DNA of 64,000 nucleotides from an uncultured Halomonas sp. (GCF_947501415.1 NZ_CANMVL010000014.1:35482-99481); one strand, 5' to 3'. Positions 26,723 to 37,452 are shown, counted from the stretch's first letter. A program made the numbers and translations. Notes: generated by a model not told the origin, from the sequence alone.

Positions 26723-27556
26723 ATGACCCGTACCGCCTTCTTTATCTCCGACGGCACCGGCATCACCGCCGAGAGCCTGGGCCGCAGCCTGCTGGCGCAG
26801 TTCGAGAACCTCGAGATCCGCATGATCACCAAGCCCTATATCGACACCCTCGAGAAGGCTCACGAACTGGTGGAGGTGATCAACGGGGTGGCGGTGCGTG
26901 ACGGCGAGTCACCGATCATCATCGACACCATCGTCGACAGCAATATTCGTCAGATCATCAGCGATTCCGACGGCTTCAACATCGACATCTTCTCGACCTT
27001 CCTCGAGCCCCTGGAGCAGGAGCTCAAGACCCACTCCAGCTACACCGTGGGGCGAACCCACTCCATCGGCAAGGATGAGGCCTACATGGACCGCATCCAG
27101 TCGGTGCACTTCGCCCTGGACAATGACGATGGCGCGCGCACCCATCAATACGACAAGGCCGATGTGATCCTGATCGGCGTGTCGCGCTGCGGCAAGACCC
27201 CCACCTCACTCTATCTGGCGTTGCAGTTCGGCATCCGCGCGGCCAACTACCCGCTCACCGAGGATGACCTCGATGAGGACGGCACCCTCAAGCTCCCCAG
27301 GGTGCTGGCCCCCTACCAGCGCAAGCTGTTCGGCCTGACCATCGATCCCAGACGGCTGGCGGCAATCCGCCACGAGCGCCGGCCCAACAGCCGCTACAGC
27401 TCCATGGATCAGTGTGTTCAAGAGGTGAGTCAGGCCGAGGGGGTCTACCGCCAGCTGCATATCCCCTTTATCGACACCACCCGCTTCTCGGTAGAGGAGA
27501 TCTCCACCCGGATGATCGCCGAGATGGGGCTGGTACGGCGATTCTCACCGCGCTGA
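26723..27556 (+). CDS. ppsR: PEP synthase regulatory protein (kinase/pyrophosphorylase)
   Basis: A 277-residue DUF299 protein. It begins [21 protein letters not shown], carries the P-loop-like [15 protein letters not shown] near residue 150, and ends RMIAEMGL, all typical of the family. PpsR is a bifunctional enzyme that uses ADP to phosphorylate, and phosphate to dephosphorylate, a threonine next to the catalytic histidine of PpsA. Its position divergent from ppsA supports the pairing. The ribosome site before the ATG is weak. A hairpin follows 14 bases after the stop. Confidence 0.95.
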   Translation: MTRTAFFISDGTGITAESLGRSLLAQFENLEIRMITKPYIDTLEKAHELVEVINGVAVRDGESPIIIDTIVDSNIRQIISDSDGFNIDIFSTFLEPLEQELKTHSSYTVGRTHSIGKDEAYMDRIQSVHFALDNDDGARTHQYDKADVILIGVSRCGKTPTSLYLALQFGIRAANYPLTEDDLDEDGTLKLPRVLAPYQRKLFGLTIDPRRLAAIRHERRPNSRYSSMDQCVQEVSQAEGVYRQLHIPFIDTTRFSVEEISTRMIAEMGLVRRFSPR

Positions 27557-27570
27557 GAAACAAGAAACAA

Positions 27571-27600
27571 GGTTCGAGGGGCCGGCTCGCCCCTCGAACC
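27571..27600. terminator. Hairpin after ppsR, overlapping a CCTCGAA array
   Basis: GGTTCGAGGGG pairs with CCCCTCGAACC around a short loop (27571-27600). No T-tract follows. It overlaps three tandem CCTCGAA units at 27592-27612, which lead into TCCCTA, containing the TAG stop of the convergent CoA-transferase gene. It may stop both transcripts. Confidence 0.55.
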
Positions 27601-27612
27601 TCGAACCTCGAA
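27592..27612. repeat. 7-bp tandem repeat (CCTCGAA), three units
   Basis: Three units of CCTCGAA, the same unit as the array at 20616-20657. As there, it lies at a convergent gene junction and ends in CGTCCCTA, which provides the leftward gene's stop codon. Confidence 0.85.
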
Positions 27613-27620
27613 CCACGTCC

Positions 27621-28826
27621 CTACCTGACGACTCCTGCCCGTCTTAATCTGGCAATATCATCGGCGGTCAGCCCCATCTCGGCAAGCAGGGCGTCGCTGT
27701 CCTGGCCCAGGCGCGGCGGGGCCAGTTCGCTGGTGGCGGAGGCACCATCGAAGCGCAACGGATTGGCCACCTGGGGCACCTCGAGTTCACCTCGCCTCAG
27801 GGTGCGATACATCTCGCGATGCTGCACCTGGGGATCCTCGAACACCTCACTGAGGGTATTGATGGGCCCGGCCGGGATGCCGCGGGCCTCCAGTTCGGTG
27901 AGCCACTCATCCCGGGGGCGGGTGACGAGAATCGCCCGGATCAACGACACCAGCACTTCGCGATTGCCGACTCGGGCAGCGTTGGTGGCATAGGCCGGGT
28001 CGCGAGCCCACTCCGGGCGTTCCAGCAATGCGGCCAGGCGGGCGAACTGGGCGTCGTTGCCGACGGTCAAGGCCAGATACCCGTCGGCGCAGGCGAAGAC
28101 CTGGTAGGGAACGATATTGGGATGGGCGTTGCCATGACGCTCCGGGTTCTTCCCGCTGACGAGAACATTGAGTGCCTGGTTGGCCAGGGTGGCCACCTGA
28201 ACATCGAGCAGTGCCACATCCACATGGCGCCCCACACCGGTGCGCTCACGCTCCTGCAGCGCGGCCAGGACACCCACGGTGGCGTAGAGACCGGTCATCA
28301 CATCGGTGATCGCCACCCCGGTCTTCATCGGCAGGCCATCGGCCTCCCCGGTCAGGCTCATCAGCCCACCCATGGCCTGGATCATGAAGTCGTAGCCGGC
28401 GCGGTGGGCATAGGGGCCATCCTGACCGAAGCCGGTAATGGAGCAACCGATCAGGCGCGGGTTGAGCGTGTGCAGGCTGGCATAGTCGAGGCCGTACTTG
28501 GCGAGACCACCGACCTTGAAGTTCTCCAGCAGGATGTCAGCGCCTTCCGCCAGCCTGCGCACCAGCGCCTGACCCTCCTCGGAGGCGATATCCACGGCCA
28601 GGGAGTGCTTGCCGCGGTTGGCACATAGGTAGTAGGCGGCGACTCGGTCGCGCTCGCTCTCCTCGGCCAGCCAGGGCGGTCCCCAGCCGCGGGTGTCGTC
28701 GCCCCGCTCGGGGTGCTCGACCTTGATCACCCGTGCACCCAGATCGGCCAGCAGCTGGCCCGCCCAGGGGCCCGCCAGCACCCGTGACATATCGAGCACC
28801 GTGATGCCCTCAAGCGGTCCACTCAT
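27621..28826 (-). CDS. CaiB/BaiF-type CoA transferase (probable glutarate CoA transferase)
   Basis: A 401-residue class III CoA transferase. It opens GPLEGITVLDMSRVLAGPWAGQLLADLGARVIKVE, and has a catalytic-type aspartate in the family position near residue 165 (YDFMIQAMGGLMSLTGEADG). Class III enzymes move CoA between acyl groups. Placement next to glutaryl-CoA dehydrogenase points to glutaryl-CoA formation from glutarate, as in Pseudomonas gcdG and human SUGCT; this is inference from context. I chose ATG 28826, with AAGGAG six bases upstream. It runs in the same direction as gcdH, 163 bases downstream, with an R2 core between them. Confidence 0.88.
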   Translation of the reverse strand: MSGPLEGITVLDMSRVLAGPWAGQLLADLGARVIKVEHPERGDDTRGWGPPWLAEESERDRVAAYYLCANRGKHSLAVDIASEEGQALVRRLAEGADILLENFKVGGLAKYGLDYASLHTLNPRLIGCSITGFGQDGPYAHRAGYDFMIQAMGGLMSLTGEADGLPMKTGVAITDVMTGLYATVGVLAALQERERTGVGRHVDVALLDVQVATLANQALNVLVSGKNPERHGNAHPNIVPYQVFACADGYLALTVGNDAQFARLAALLERPEWARDPAYATNAARVGNREVLVSLIRAILVTRPRDEWLTELEARGIPAGPINTLSEVFEDPQVQHREMYRTLRRGELEVPQVANPLRFDGASATSELAPPRLGQDSDALLAEMGLTADDIARLRRAGVVR

Positions 28827-28857
28827 CTGCAGCTCCTTGCTCACTCGGCGCTGATCC

Positions 28858-28963
28858 GGTAGCCAGCCTGCAGGGAGGCGCTATGAATACCTCCCTGTAC
28901 ACTACCTCGGCCATCCATGGTCCTCGGACCTCCCCTTCGGCTGGCTCCCGGCGCCCCTCGTTA
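28858..28963. repeat. R2 element, copy d (core only)
   Basis: The stretch from the GGTAGCCAGCCTGCAGGGAGGCGC region through CCATCCATGGTCCTCGGACC to GGCGCCCCTCG matches the R2 core read on the opposite strand to copies b and c (quoted in pieces). The 14-bp inverted ends are not recognisable, so this copy is truncated. It lies between the CoA transferase and gcdH. Confidence 0.7.
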
Positions 28964-28989
28964 TCGTTATTCAGCTTCGTTGTGCTACG

Positions 28990-30171
<1,182 letters not shown>

Positions 30172-30270
30172 GGGGTGTCCTCGGTGGCGTGATCGGGCTT
30201 TAATGTCTACATTTTCATCAAATGTAGTGCAGAACCACGAGCCTGCCAAGCCCCTTGGCGATAAAAAAAT

Positions 30271-31635
30271 CTACCGGTAACGGGAGAGGACCACCCGCGT
30301 CTGCCACCAGGCGATCGCTGCCATCAGCAGGTTGGCCATCAGCATGCCGGCGAAAACGCCGGTAGTGCCGGCCAGGCGCCCTCCCACCCAGGCCAGGGGC
30401 ACGCTGAGCACGAACAGCCGCAACACCGAGAGCCGCATGGCCCGGGAAGGGCGATGCAGGGCATTGCAGGAAGATACCGCCAGGATCACCACGCCCTGGG
30501 CACCCAGCCCCAGCGGCACCAGCCACAGGAAGTGTCGCAGCACCTCGCCCACGGCCTGGCTTTCGGCATAGGCACTCACCAGCCAGGGGGCCAGCGCCTG
30601 CAGTACCATCCAGACCAGCAGCTGCCAGGCGAGCACGAACACGAAGCAGCCGAAGATGGCACGACGCACCCGAACGTACTGGCCGGCACCGGCGTTCTGA
30701 CTGACCAGGGGCGATAGAGTCATGGAGAGGCCCAGCACGGCGATCTGGGCGAACGCCTCGAGGCGCGTGCCGACACCGAAGCCGGCCACGGCATTGTGCC
30801 CATGGCCGGCGACGATACGCGTCAGCAACCCCATGGCCAGCGGAGTGAACACACTGGTCAGCGCCGCGGGCCCGGCGATGCGCCCCAGCTCCCGCCACGA
30901 CTCGAGCACTCCACGGCGGGTCATGCCGCGGATATCGATGAGGCCACGCAGCTCGCGCTGGAAGAGCAGGGCCACCGCCATCAGCCCCCAGCTCAGCACC
31001 GTGGCCAGGGCCGCCCCGGAGACTCCCATGGCCGGCAGCGGCCCGGCGCCGAAGATCAGCCACCAGTCCAGCACCACATTGATCACGGCGGCCAGCGCCA
31101 TCATCACGCCCTGGGTCGCGGTATTGCCGTGGGCCCGCAGCAGGCTGTTGAGCACGCGTGGCACGATCATCGCCGCGGCCCCGAAGTACCAGACCCCCAT
31201 ATAGTCGCGAATATGCGGCATCAGCACGTCATCGGCCCCCAACAGCCGAAACAGCGGTTCGAGGCTCGCCAACCCCAGAAGGGTCATGACCAGGCCGACC
31301 ATCAGCCCCAGCAGGGCGGCATCGGTGGCACGCCGTCGCACCACTTCGAATTCGCCACGCCCCAGCCGCCGCCCCACCACGGCGGAGGTGCCGATGCCCA
31401 GCCCGATGGCCAGGCTGATCACGGTAAAGACCACCGGAAAGGTGAACGACACCGCCGCCAGGGGTTCGGTACCCAGCCGCGAGATAAACCAGGTGTCCAC
31501 CAGATTGAAGCTGAGCATGGCGATCATGCCGCCGATCACCGGCAGGGTCTTTCTCAGCAAGGTAGCGGCGATGGGACCTTCCAGCAGCTCGCGGCGAGCC
31601 GGTCGACGCGGCGCCACGCTAGAGGATGCACTCAT
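30271..31635 (-). CDS. MATE-family efflux transporter
   Basis: A 454-residue, twelve-helix transporter. It has the two-half layout of the family, with PVIGGMIAMLSFNLVDTWFISRLGTEPLAAVSFTFPVVF at the front (in part) and GTSAVVGRRLGRGE after the second helix, then repeated ALATVLSWGLMAV elements. MATE proteins expel organic cations and drugs using proton or sodium gradients. It starts only a few bases after the CbiM-like gene stop, in the same direction, so the two are probably co-transcribed. The ribosome site is weak. The substrate is unknown. A second MATE gene at 43589 is of the same broad type. Confidence 0.92.
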   Translation of the reverse strand: MSASSSVAPRRPARRELLEGPIAATLLRKTLPVIGGMIAMLSFNLVDTWFISRLGTEPLAAVSFTFPVVFTVISLAIGLGIGTSAVVGRRLGRGEFEVVRRRATDAALLGLMVGLVMTLLGLASLEPLFRLLGADDVLMPHIRDYMGVWYFGAAAMIVPRVLNSLLRAHGNTATQGVMMALAAVINVVLDWWLIFGAGPLPAMGVSGAALATVLSWGLMAVALLFQRELRGLIDIRGMTRRGVLESWRELGRIAGPAALTSVFTPLAMGLLTRIVAGHGHNAVAGFGVGTRLEAFAQIAVLGLSMTLSPLVSQNAGAGQYVRVRRAIFGCFVFVLAWQLLVWMVLQALAPWLVSAYAESQAVGEVLRHFLWLVPLGLGAQGVVILAVSSCNALHRPSRAMRLSVLRLFVLSVPLAWVGGRLAGTTGVFAGMLMANLLMAAIAWWQTRVVLSRYR

Positions 31636-31640
31636 GGGGC

Positions 31641-32312
31641 CTACTTGGTATCGATGTAACGGTGATCATTGAAGGTCGCCACCCAGTGCGGATGGTAGAC
31701 CAGCAGTATGCTCATCAGCATGCCGGTGATGAACGCCTCCGAGGGCATCAGCAGTGGCAGGAAGCGGGCGTACTCCAGGGCCTGATAGAGGGCATGGACA
31801 TCACTGGCGCCGAGCAGCATCAAGCCTACCGCGGAGAGACCGGCGGCCAGCGAGGACAGCGCGGCACCGAAGAAGCCGCAGACAAACAGAAACACCATCA
31901 GGTTGTCGGGCAGGTAACGATCCACCAGCCGCCAGACAAGCACCATGGTCAGCGCCGGCATGACACCGGTCACCAGCAGGTTGACCCCCAGCAGGGTCCA
32001 ATCCACCCGACCGGTCACCACCATCGCCAGATTGACCAGCAGCAGCGAGAGCAGCGCCAGCGGCGCCTTGAACACCAACACCAGCAGCGCGGTAAACATC
32101 AGGTGCAGGGTCAGCCAGTCCACCGCCTGGGCGCGCAGCTGCCACATCAACAGTACCGCCACGGTGGCGGCCAGCCAGCGATGCTGCAACCCGCTATCGG
32201 CCAGCAGCATCCGCCACGGGCGCTGGGCCAGGGCCAATCCCAGCAGAACAAGGGCGACCAGGCTGGCACTCACCAGCAGCCAGGGCGCCAACACCGGTTC
32301 GGAGAAGGACAT
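31641..32312 (-). CDS. CbiM-like energy-coupling-factor permease, orphan
   Basis: A 223-residue protein with about six hydrophobic helices. The C-terminal segment LPLLMPSEAFITGMLMSILLVYHPHWVATF matches the core of the CbiM/energy-coupling-factor S-component family (quoted in part: SEAFITGMLMSILLVYHPHW). In ECF importers, CbiM works with CbiN/Q/O for cobalt or nickel; none of those is seen here, so this may be a stand-alone metal or vitamin permease. It is followed by the MATE gene, 5 bases away, and preceded by purU, 12 bases away on the same strand. The family is moderately sure and the ligand unknown. Confidence 0.7.
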   Translation of the reverse strand: MSFSEPVLAPWLLVSASLVALVLLGLALAQRPWRMLLADSGLQHRWLAATVAVLLMWQLRAQAVDWLTLHLMFTALLVLVFKAPLALLSLLLVNLAMVVTGRVDWTLLGVNLLVTGVMPALTMVLVWRLVDRYLPDNLMVFLFVCGFFGAALSSLAAGLSAVGLMLLGASDVHALYQALEYARFLPLLMPSEAFITGMLMSILLVYHPHWVATFNDHRYIDTK

Positions 32313-32324
32313 GACGTCTCCCGG

Positions 32325-33179
32325 TCAGGCGAAGACCACGGTCTTGTTGCCGTGGATCAGCACGCGATCCTCGATGTGCCAGCGCAACCCTCGCGCCAGC
32401 ACCGCCTTCTCCACATCGCGACCGAAGCGCACCAGGTCGTCGGGGGTATGGCAGTGGCTGACACGATGGATATCCTGCTCGATGATGGGCCCGGCATCGA
32501 GTTCCGCGGTGACATAGTGGCAGGTGGCACCGATCAGCTTGACCCCCCGCTGATGGGCCTGATGATACGGCTTGGCGCCGGCGAAGCTGGGCAGAAAACT
32601 ATGATGGATATTGATCACCCGGCCGGCATAGCGCTCGCACAGCGTCGGCGGGAGGATCTGCATATAACGCGCCAGCACCACACAGTCGGCGCGCACCTCC
32701 TCGACGATGCTCTCCACCTCATCGAAGGCGGCCTGCTTCTCATCCGAGGGTACCGGCACATGGTAATAGGGGATACCGTGCCACTCGACCAGGCCCCGCA
32801 TGGTCTCGTGATTGGAGATCACCGCCGCGATCTCGCAGTCGATCTCCCCGGCGGTCCAGCGGTAGAGCAGGTCGACCAGGCAGTGTGACGCCTTCGACAC
32901 CATCAGCACCACCCGTCGCCGCTGCCGGGTATCGGCCAGCGCCCAGGTCATGTCGAACTCCTCGGCAATGGGGCGAAACGCCTCGCGCAGCGTCTCGGGC
33001 GGCATGCCGATGGAGTCGGCCAGAATCTCGTAGCGCATGAAGAAACGCCCCGACTCGAGATCGGAGTGCTGGCTGGCCTCGGTGATCGAACCGCCGTGTC
33101 CGGCGATAAAGCCGGAGACGCGGGAAACGATCCCCACTCGATCGGGACAGGAAACCACCAGACGATAGTAATGTGACAT
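32325..33179 (-). CDS. purU: Formyltetrahydrofolate deformylase
   Basis: A 284-residue enzyme with an N-terminal ACT-like regulatory domain (residues 1-80, YYRLVVSCPDRVGIVSRVSGFIAGHGGSI in part) and a C-terminal formyl-transferase fold. The active-site block is INIHHSFLPSFAGAKPYHQA, with the catalytic asparagine/histidine pair, and GATCHYVTAELDAGPII follows. PurU hydrolyses 10-formyl-THF to THF and formate, which feeds PurT-type or general one-carbon balance. ATG 33179 is preceded by GGAG. It is the first of a probable operon with the CbiM-like and MATE genes. Confidence 0.93.
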   Translation of the reverse strand: MSHYYRLVVSCPDRVGIVSRVSGFIAGHGGSITEASQHSDLESGRFFMRYEILADSIGMPPETLREAFRPIAEEFDMTWALADTRQRRRVVLMVSKASHCLVDLLYRWTAGEIDCEIAAVISNHETMRGLVEWHGIPYYHVPVPSDEKQAAFDEVESIVEEVRADCVVLARYMQILPPTLCERYAGRVINIHHSFLPSFAGAKPYHQAHQRGVKLIGATCHYVTAELDAGPIIEQDIHRVSHCHTPDDLVRFGRDVEKAVLARGLRWHIEDRVLIHGNKTVVFA

Positions 33180-33405
33180 CACAGGCTCCAGGCTGGGCGT
33201 AACGGGCGCGACAGTGTAGCGAAAACAACGGATTCCGGCACGCGTCAGAAACTGCCCCATAATCGACGCCATGCCTGATTCGATTACCAATATATAACTA
33301 ACCGCTATTGGAGCTCCGCGACTATATTCTCTAGGTTGGGCATCCTGAAAAGCCATTACGCTACGTCGTCTTAGCGCTACTCCAGACACCATACGGGAGC
33401 ACATC

Positions 33406-34173
33406 ATGCTCAAGCGCATTGTCCTTACCACATTGGCCGCAGGTATCGTGACCGCCGGCCTGGCTCAGGCCGACGATGACACTATCGATGACACCATCAA
33501 GGTGGGCATGTCCGGCGGTTATTTCCCCTTCACCTTCGTCGAACAGGACAAGCTTCAGGGCTTCGAGGTCGATGTCATGGAAGCCGTGGCCGACGAGATG
33601 GGGGCCGAGGTCGAGTTCATCACGGCAAACTTCTCGGGCCTGTTCGGCATGCTCGAGTCCGGCCGCATCGACACCATCGCCAACCAGATCACCATTACCG
33701 AAGAGCGCACCGCCAAGTACGCCTTTACCGAGCCCTACGTCTATGACGGCGCTCAGGTCGTGGTCAAGAAGGGCAATGACGCGATCCAGTCCGTCGAGGA
33801 TCTGAAGGGCAAGACCGTGGCCGTCAATCTCGGCTCCAACTATGAGGAGTTGCTGCGCGAGCTGCCCTACGCCGACGAGATCGACATCCGTACCTATGAG
33901 AGCAATATCGAGCAGGATACCGCCCTGGGCCGCGTCGACGCCTTTATCATGGACCGGGTGAGTGCCAGCCAGGTCATCAAGGAGAAACCCATGCCCCTGG
34001 CACTGGCCGGCAAGCCCTTCTCGCAGATTCGCAATGCCCTGCCCTTCCGTGACACCGAGGAGGATCGCGCCCTGCGTGACCGGGTCGACGCGGCCCTGGC
34101 CACCCTGCGTGAATCGGGCGAGCTGCGCACGATCTCGCAACAGTGGTTCGGCACCGACATCACCACCCCGTGA
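33406..34173 (+). CDS. Polar amino acid ABC transporter substrate-binding protein
   Basis: A 255-residue exported family-3 solute-binding protein. The signal peptide is residues 1-23 (ending AGLAQA), then IKVGMSGGYFPFTFVEQDKLQGFEVDVMEAV with the standard binding-site phrase and RIDTIANQITITEERTAKYAFTEPYVYDG (in part). These proteins deliver polar amino acids to HisM-type permeases. The aspartate/arginine site is the usual one. The two genes downstream encode the permease and ATPase, forming a complete importer. The ATPase resembles those of cystine importers (see below), so cystine is a plausible ligand. Confidence 0.92.
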   Translation: MLKRIVLTTLAAGIVTAGLAQADDDTIDDTIKVGMSGGYFPFTFVEQDKLQGFEVDVMEAVADEMGAEVEFITANFSGLFGMLESGRIDTIANQITITEERTAKYAFTEPYVYDGAQVVVKKGNDAIQSVEDLKGKTVAVNLGSNYEELLRELPYADEIDIRTYESNIEQDTALGRVDAFIMDRVSASQVIKEKPMPLALAGKPFSQIRNALPFRDTEEDRALRDRVDAALATLRESGELRTISQQWFGTDITTP

Positions 34174-34190
34174 TGCGCTGAGCCGCCCCC

Positions 34191-34865
34191 ATGCCCGTAC
34201 TCGATCTCGACTACATGCTGGGGCTGGTCCCCGTCCTGCTGCGCTATCTGCCGCTGACCCTGCAGATGGCAGCCGCAGGCATGGCGCTGGCCCTGGTGCT
34301 CGCCTGTGGCCTCGCCGTGATCCGCGTATTGCGGATCCCGGGGCTCAACGCCGCTACCCTGCTGTTCATCTCCTTCTTTCGCGGCACACCGCTGCTGGTG
34401 CAGCTGTTCCTGTTCTACTACGGCCTGCCCCAGCTGCTGGCCTTCCTGACCCAGATCAATGGCATTACCGCCACCATCATGGGCCTGACCCTGCACTTCT
34501 CGGCCTATATGGCGGAGTCGATCCGCGCCGCCATCGTCGGGGTCGATCGCAGCCAGACCGAAGCGGCACTCTCCATTGGCATGACCAATGGCCAGCTGAT
34601 GCGACGCATCGTGCTGCCTCAGGCGACCCGCGTCGCGGTGCCCACGCTGATGAACTACTTCATCGACATGATCAAGGCCACCTCCCTGGCGTTTACGCTT
34701 GGGGTGACCGAGCTGATGGGCGCCACCCAGAAGGAGGCCGCCGGCAGCTTCCTCTACTTCGAGGCCTTTATCACCGTGGCACTCTTCTACTGGGTCATCG
34801 TCGAGCTGCTGGCCTGGTTTCAGCGGCGCCTGGAGACCCGGCTCAACGAGGCATATCGGCGATGA
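34191..34865 (+). CDS. Polar amino acid ABC transporter permease
   Basis: A 224-residue HisM/GlnP-family permease with about five helices and the family EAA-like loop, SQTEAALSIGMTNGQLMRRIVLPQA, plus FFRGTPLLVQLFLFYYGLPQ near residue 65. It follows the binding protein after 17 bases, and its stop overlaps the start of the ATPase (ATGA), so translation is coupled. A single permease subunit implies a homodimer in the complex. Confidence 0.93.
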   Translation: MPVLDLDYMLGLVPVLLRYLPLTLQMAAAGMALALVLACGLAVIRVLRIPGLNAATLLFISFFRGTPLLVQLFLFYYGLPQLLAFLTQINGITATIMGLTLHFSAYMAESIRAAIVGVDRSQTEAALSIGMTNGQLMRRIVLPQATRVAVPTLMNYFIDMIKATSLAFTLGVTELMGATQKEAAGSFLYFEAFITVALFYWVIVELLAWFQRRLETRLNEAYRR

Positions 34866-35623
34866 TCAAGGTAGAGGGACTCATCAAGCGCTTCGGTGGA
34901 GTCGCCGTGCTCGACGGCATCGACCTGGCCATCGAACAGGGCGAGATCATCGTGGTCATCGGCCCCTCGGGAACCGGCAAGTCGACGCTGCTGCGCTGCC
35001 TCAACTTCCTCGAGAGGCCGGATGCCGGCCGGCTGACCATCGGGGACCTCGATGTCGATGTCACCCGGGCCAGCCGTGCCGATATCCTCACGGCACGCCG
35101 GCGAACCGCCTTCGTGTTCCAGAACTATGCGCTGTTTGCCAACAAGACGGCGCTTCAGAACATTGCCGAAGGGCTGATCGTGGTCAACCGCTGGCCGAAG
35201 GAGAAGGCCTTGGCGCGCGGCAGGGAGATCCTGGAGCGCATCGGGCTGGCCGACAAGGCCGACGCCTATCCCGCCTCGCTGTCCGGTGGCCAACAACAGC
35301 GTGTCGGCATCGGCCGCGCCATGGCGGCCCAGGCCGAGGTAATACTCTTCGACGAGCCGACCTCATCGCTGGACCCGGAGTGGGTCGAGGAAGTCCTCGG
35401 CTTGATGAAGCAGTTGGCCACAGAGCGCCAGACCATGCTGGTGGTCACCCACGAGATGAGCTTTGCCCGGGACGTGGCGGACCGGGTGATCTTCATGGAA
35501 GGAGGGCGCATCGTCGAGCAGGGACCACCCGACCAGCTCTTCGGTGCTCCCCGGGACCCGCGCACCCGCAACTTCCTGCGCAAGGTGCTCGCCAACCAGG
35601 TGTCGCTGGACGGCTCGAGCTGA
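34862..35623 (+). CDS. Polar amino acid ABC transporter ATP-binding protein (cystine-type)
   Basis: A 253-residue ABC ATPase: Walker A GPSGTGKSTLLRCLNFLE, Q-loop FVFQNYALFANKTALQNI, signature [16 protein letters not shown], Walker B VILFDEPTSSLD and switch histidine in VVTHEMSFARDV. The phrase FANKTALQNIAEGL recalls the TcyN-type ATPases of cystine importers, a weak substrate hint. The ATG at 34862 sits within the permease stop, so the real protein starts MIKVEGLIKRFGGVAVLDG; the frame upstream is the permease read out of frame. Confidence 0.93.
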   Translation: MIKVEGLIKRFGGVAVLDGIDLAIEQGEIIVVIGPSGTGKSTLLRCLNFLERPDAGRLTIGDLDVDVTRASRADILTARRRTAFVFQNYALFANKTALQNIAEGLIVVNRWPKEKALARGREILERIGLADKADAYPASLSGGQQQRVGIGRAMAAQAEVILFDEPTSSLDPEWVEEVLGLMKQLATERQTMLVVTHEMSFARDVADRVIFMEGGRIVEQGPPDQLFGAPRDPRTRNFLRKVLANQVSLDGSS

Positions 35624-35707
35624 CGCCTGTATCCGGGGGGCGCGTTGTGACCTCCGGGGGCCTTCCCGTATAGTGAAACTGTCATATACCAGGAAGCCTC
35701 CTTCGTG

Positions 35708-37402
35708 ATGCTCAAGTCTCGAGTCCAGATCCGCCCTCGCCGCCGCCCTCCCCTGCGCTTTCTGCCGCTGGGCGGCTGTGGCGAAATCGGCATGAACCTC
35801 AGCCTCTACGGTCATGGGGAAGGCCAGGATGCGGCCTGGATCGCGGTGGACTGCGGCATGATGATTCGCCAGGACCTTCCCGACTCGCCACTTCAGGTGC
35901 CCAACCTGGCCAGCCTGGAAACGCTCGGCATCGCGCCCAGAGCGCTGATCATCACCCATGGCCACGAGGACCATATCGGCGCCGCGGCCTGGCTGTGGCC
36001 GAAATGGGGCTGCCCCATCTACGCCACCCCGCTGGCGGCCGGCCTGCTGCGTGCCAAGTTCCATGAACGAGGGCTCGCCAGCGACGCCATCCAGGTGATC
36101 GAGCCCGGCGAGGCCATGGAGACCGGACCCTTTACCCTGCGCTTCCTGCCGGTGCCCCACTCGATTCCCGAGAGCTGCTCGCTGCTGATCGCCGCCGGCG
36201 AGCATCGCGTGCTTCACACGGGTGACTGGAAGCTGGACCCCGACCCGCTGCTCGGCGCCCCGATATCACCGGCCACCTTCCGCGCCCTGGCCCCGGTGGA
36301 CCTGGTGGTCGGCGACTCCACCAACGCCCCGCTGCCCGGCGAGTCACGCAGCGAAGGCGAGGTGGCCAAGGCGCTGGATCACACCATCGCCCGCTGCAGG
36401 GGCCGCGTGGTGGTGACCTGCTTCGCCAGCAACCTGGCTCGGGTGCTCGCCATCGGCCGTGCCGCCGAACGCTGTGGTCGCCGGGTTAGCCTGATGGGGC
36501 GCTCTATGGAGCGCATGGTGGCCATCGCTCGGGGACTCGGCTATCTGGATGACTTCCCGCCCCTGGTGCCCACCAGCGATCTCGGCTACCTGCCCCCCGA
36601 GGAGGTACTGGTGATCGCCACCGGCAGCCAGGGGGAGCCACGCGCCGCCCTGCAGCGACTGGCCAGGGGCCGACATCGCTCCCTGGAGCTGGGCTCCGGC
36701 GACAGCGTGATCTTCTCGGCCAAGGCGATTCCCGGCAACGAGCTGCTGATCGAACGCCTCAAGAGAGGGCTGCGTCAGCTAGGCGTCGAGGTACTCGATG
36801 AATTCAACCACCCCGAGCTGCATGCCTCGGGCCACCCCGCCCAGGAGGAGCTGCGCACCCTCTATGGCTGGGTGAAACCCCGCCATCTACTGCCGGTTCA
36901 TGGCGAACCCCGCCATCAACAGGCTCACCGCGAGCTTGCCGAGGCGCTCGGTATCCAGGCGCCGCTGTCGCCCCTGAACGGAGACATGATCCGCTTCGAT
37001 GCCGATGGCCTCACCCTGGAGAGCCGTTACCCGCAGCCCCCCTGCATCGTCGATCAGAATGCCGTGGCACCGCTCCCCGGGCTGGGTGGCCAGCAAGGAA
37101 GGGAGAGCCGCCATGGCAGCCTCTATCTTGCGCTATCGGTAGCCGCCACCGACGAGGGCGGCTGGACACGCATCGGACGGCTGATGCTCGATGCCAGCGA
37201 AAGCCAGGCCTTCGACGAGACCGACCTGTGTGAATGGCTCGATGATGTCCTAAACTCACTACGAGTCGAAACACTGGCCGACCTGCGCCTGGCCCTGCAA
37301 CCACGCCTGATGGGCTGGTTTGCCGACCGTCTACGACGCCTGCCCGAAATTCACCTGCAGATTCTCGCCATGGAGACGCCGACGGCCAGCCAGTCGGAGT
37401 AG
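35708..37402 (+). CDS. RNase J-family metallo-beta-lactamase nuclease
   Basis: A 564-residue protein. The beta-lactamase domain carries ITHGHEDHIGAAAWLW near residue 85, HTGDWKLDPDPL and GDSTNAPLPG, all RNase J marks, and the beta-CASP domain has ATGSQGEPRAALQRLA, GNELLIERLKR and HASGHPAQEEL (a late histidine). RNase J matures and degrades RNA as endo- and 5'-3' exonuclease, and is typical of Gram-positives and some proteobacteria; coexistence with an RNase E system is plausible but not shown here. The start is GTG 35705 or ATG 35708; both lack a good ribosome site. A hairpin terminator follows. The family is firm. Confidence 0.88.
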   Translation: MLKSRVQIRPRRRPPLRFLPLGGCGEIGMNLSLYGHGEGQDAAWIAVDCGMMIRQDLPDSPLQVPNLASLETLGIAPRALIITHGHEDHIGAAAWLWPKWGCPIYATPLAAGLLRAKFHERGLASDAIQVIEPGEAMETGPFTLRFLPVPHSIPESCSLLIAAGEHRVLHTGDWKLDPDPLLGAPISPATFRALAPVDLVVGDSTNAPLPGESRSEGEVAKALDHTIARCRGRVVVTCFASNLARVLAIGRAAERCGRRVSLMGRSMERMVAIARGLGYLDDFPPLVPTSDLGYLPPEEVLVIATGSQGEPRAALQRLARGRHRSLELGSGDSVIFSAKAIPGNELLIERLKRGLRQLGVEVLDEFNHPELHASGHPAQEELRTLYGWVKPRHLLPVHGEPRHQQAHRELAEALGIQAPLSPLNGDMIRFDADGLTLESRYPQPPCIVDQNAVAPLPGLGGQQGRESRHGSLYLALSVAATDEGGWTRIGRLMLDASESQAFDETDLCEWLDDVLNSLRVETLADLRLALQPRLMGWFADRLRRLPEIHLQILAMETPTASQSE

Positions 37403-37426
37403 TACCTCCCCCTGATATGAATAGGA

Positions 37427-37452
37427 AAGCCGCTCATCAAGAGCGGCTTCGT
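37427..37452 (+). terminator. Terminator hairpin after the RNase J gene
   Basis: AAGCCGCTC (37427-37435) pairs with GAGCGGCTT (37441-37449) around ATCAA, followed by CGTT. It lies between the convergent RNase J gene and the H-NS-like gene and may serve both. Confidence 0.7.
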
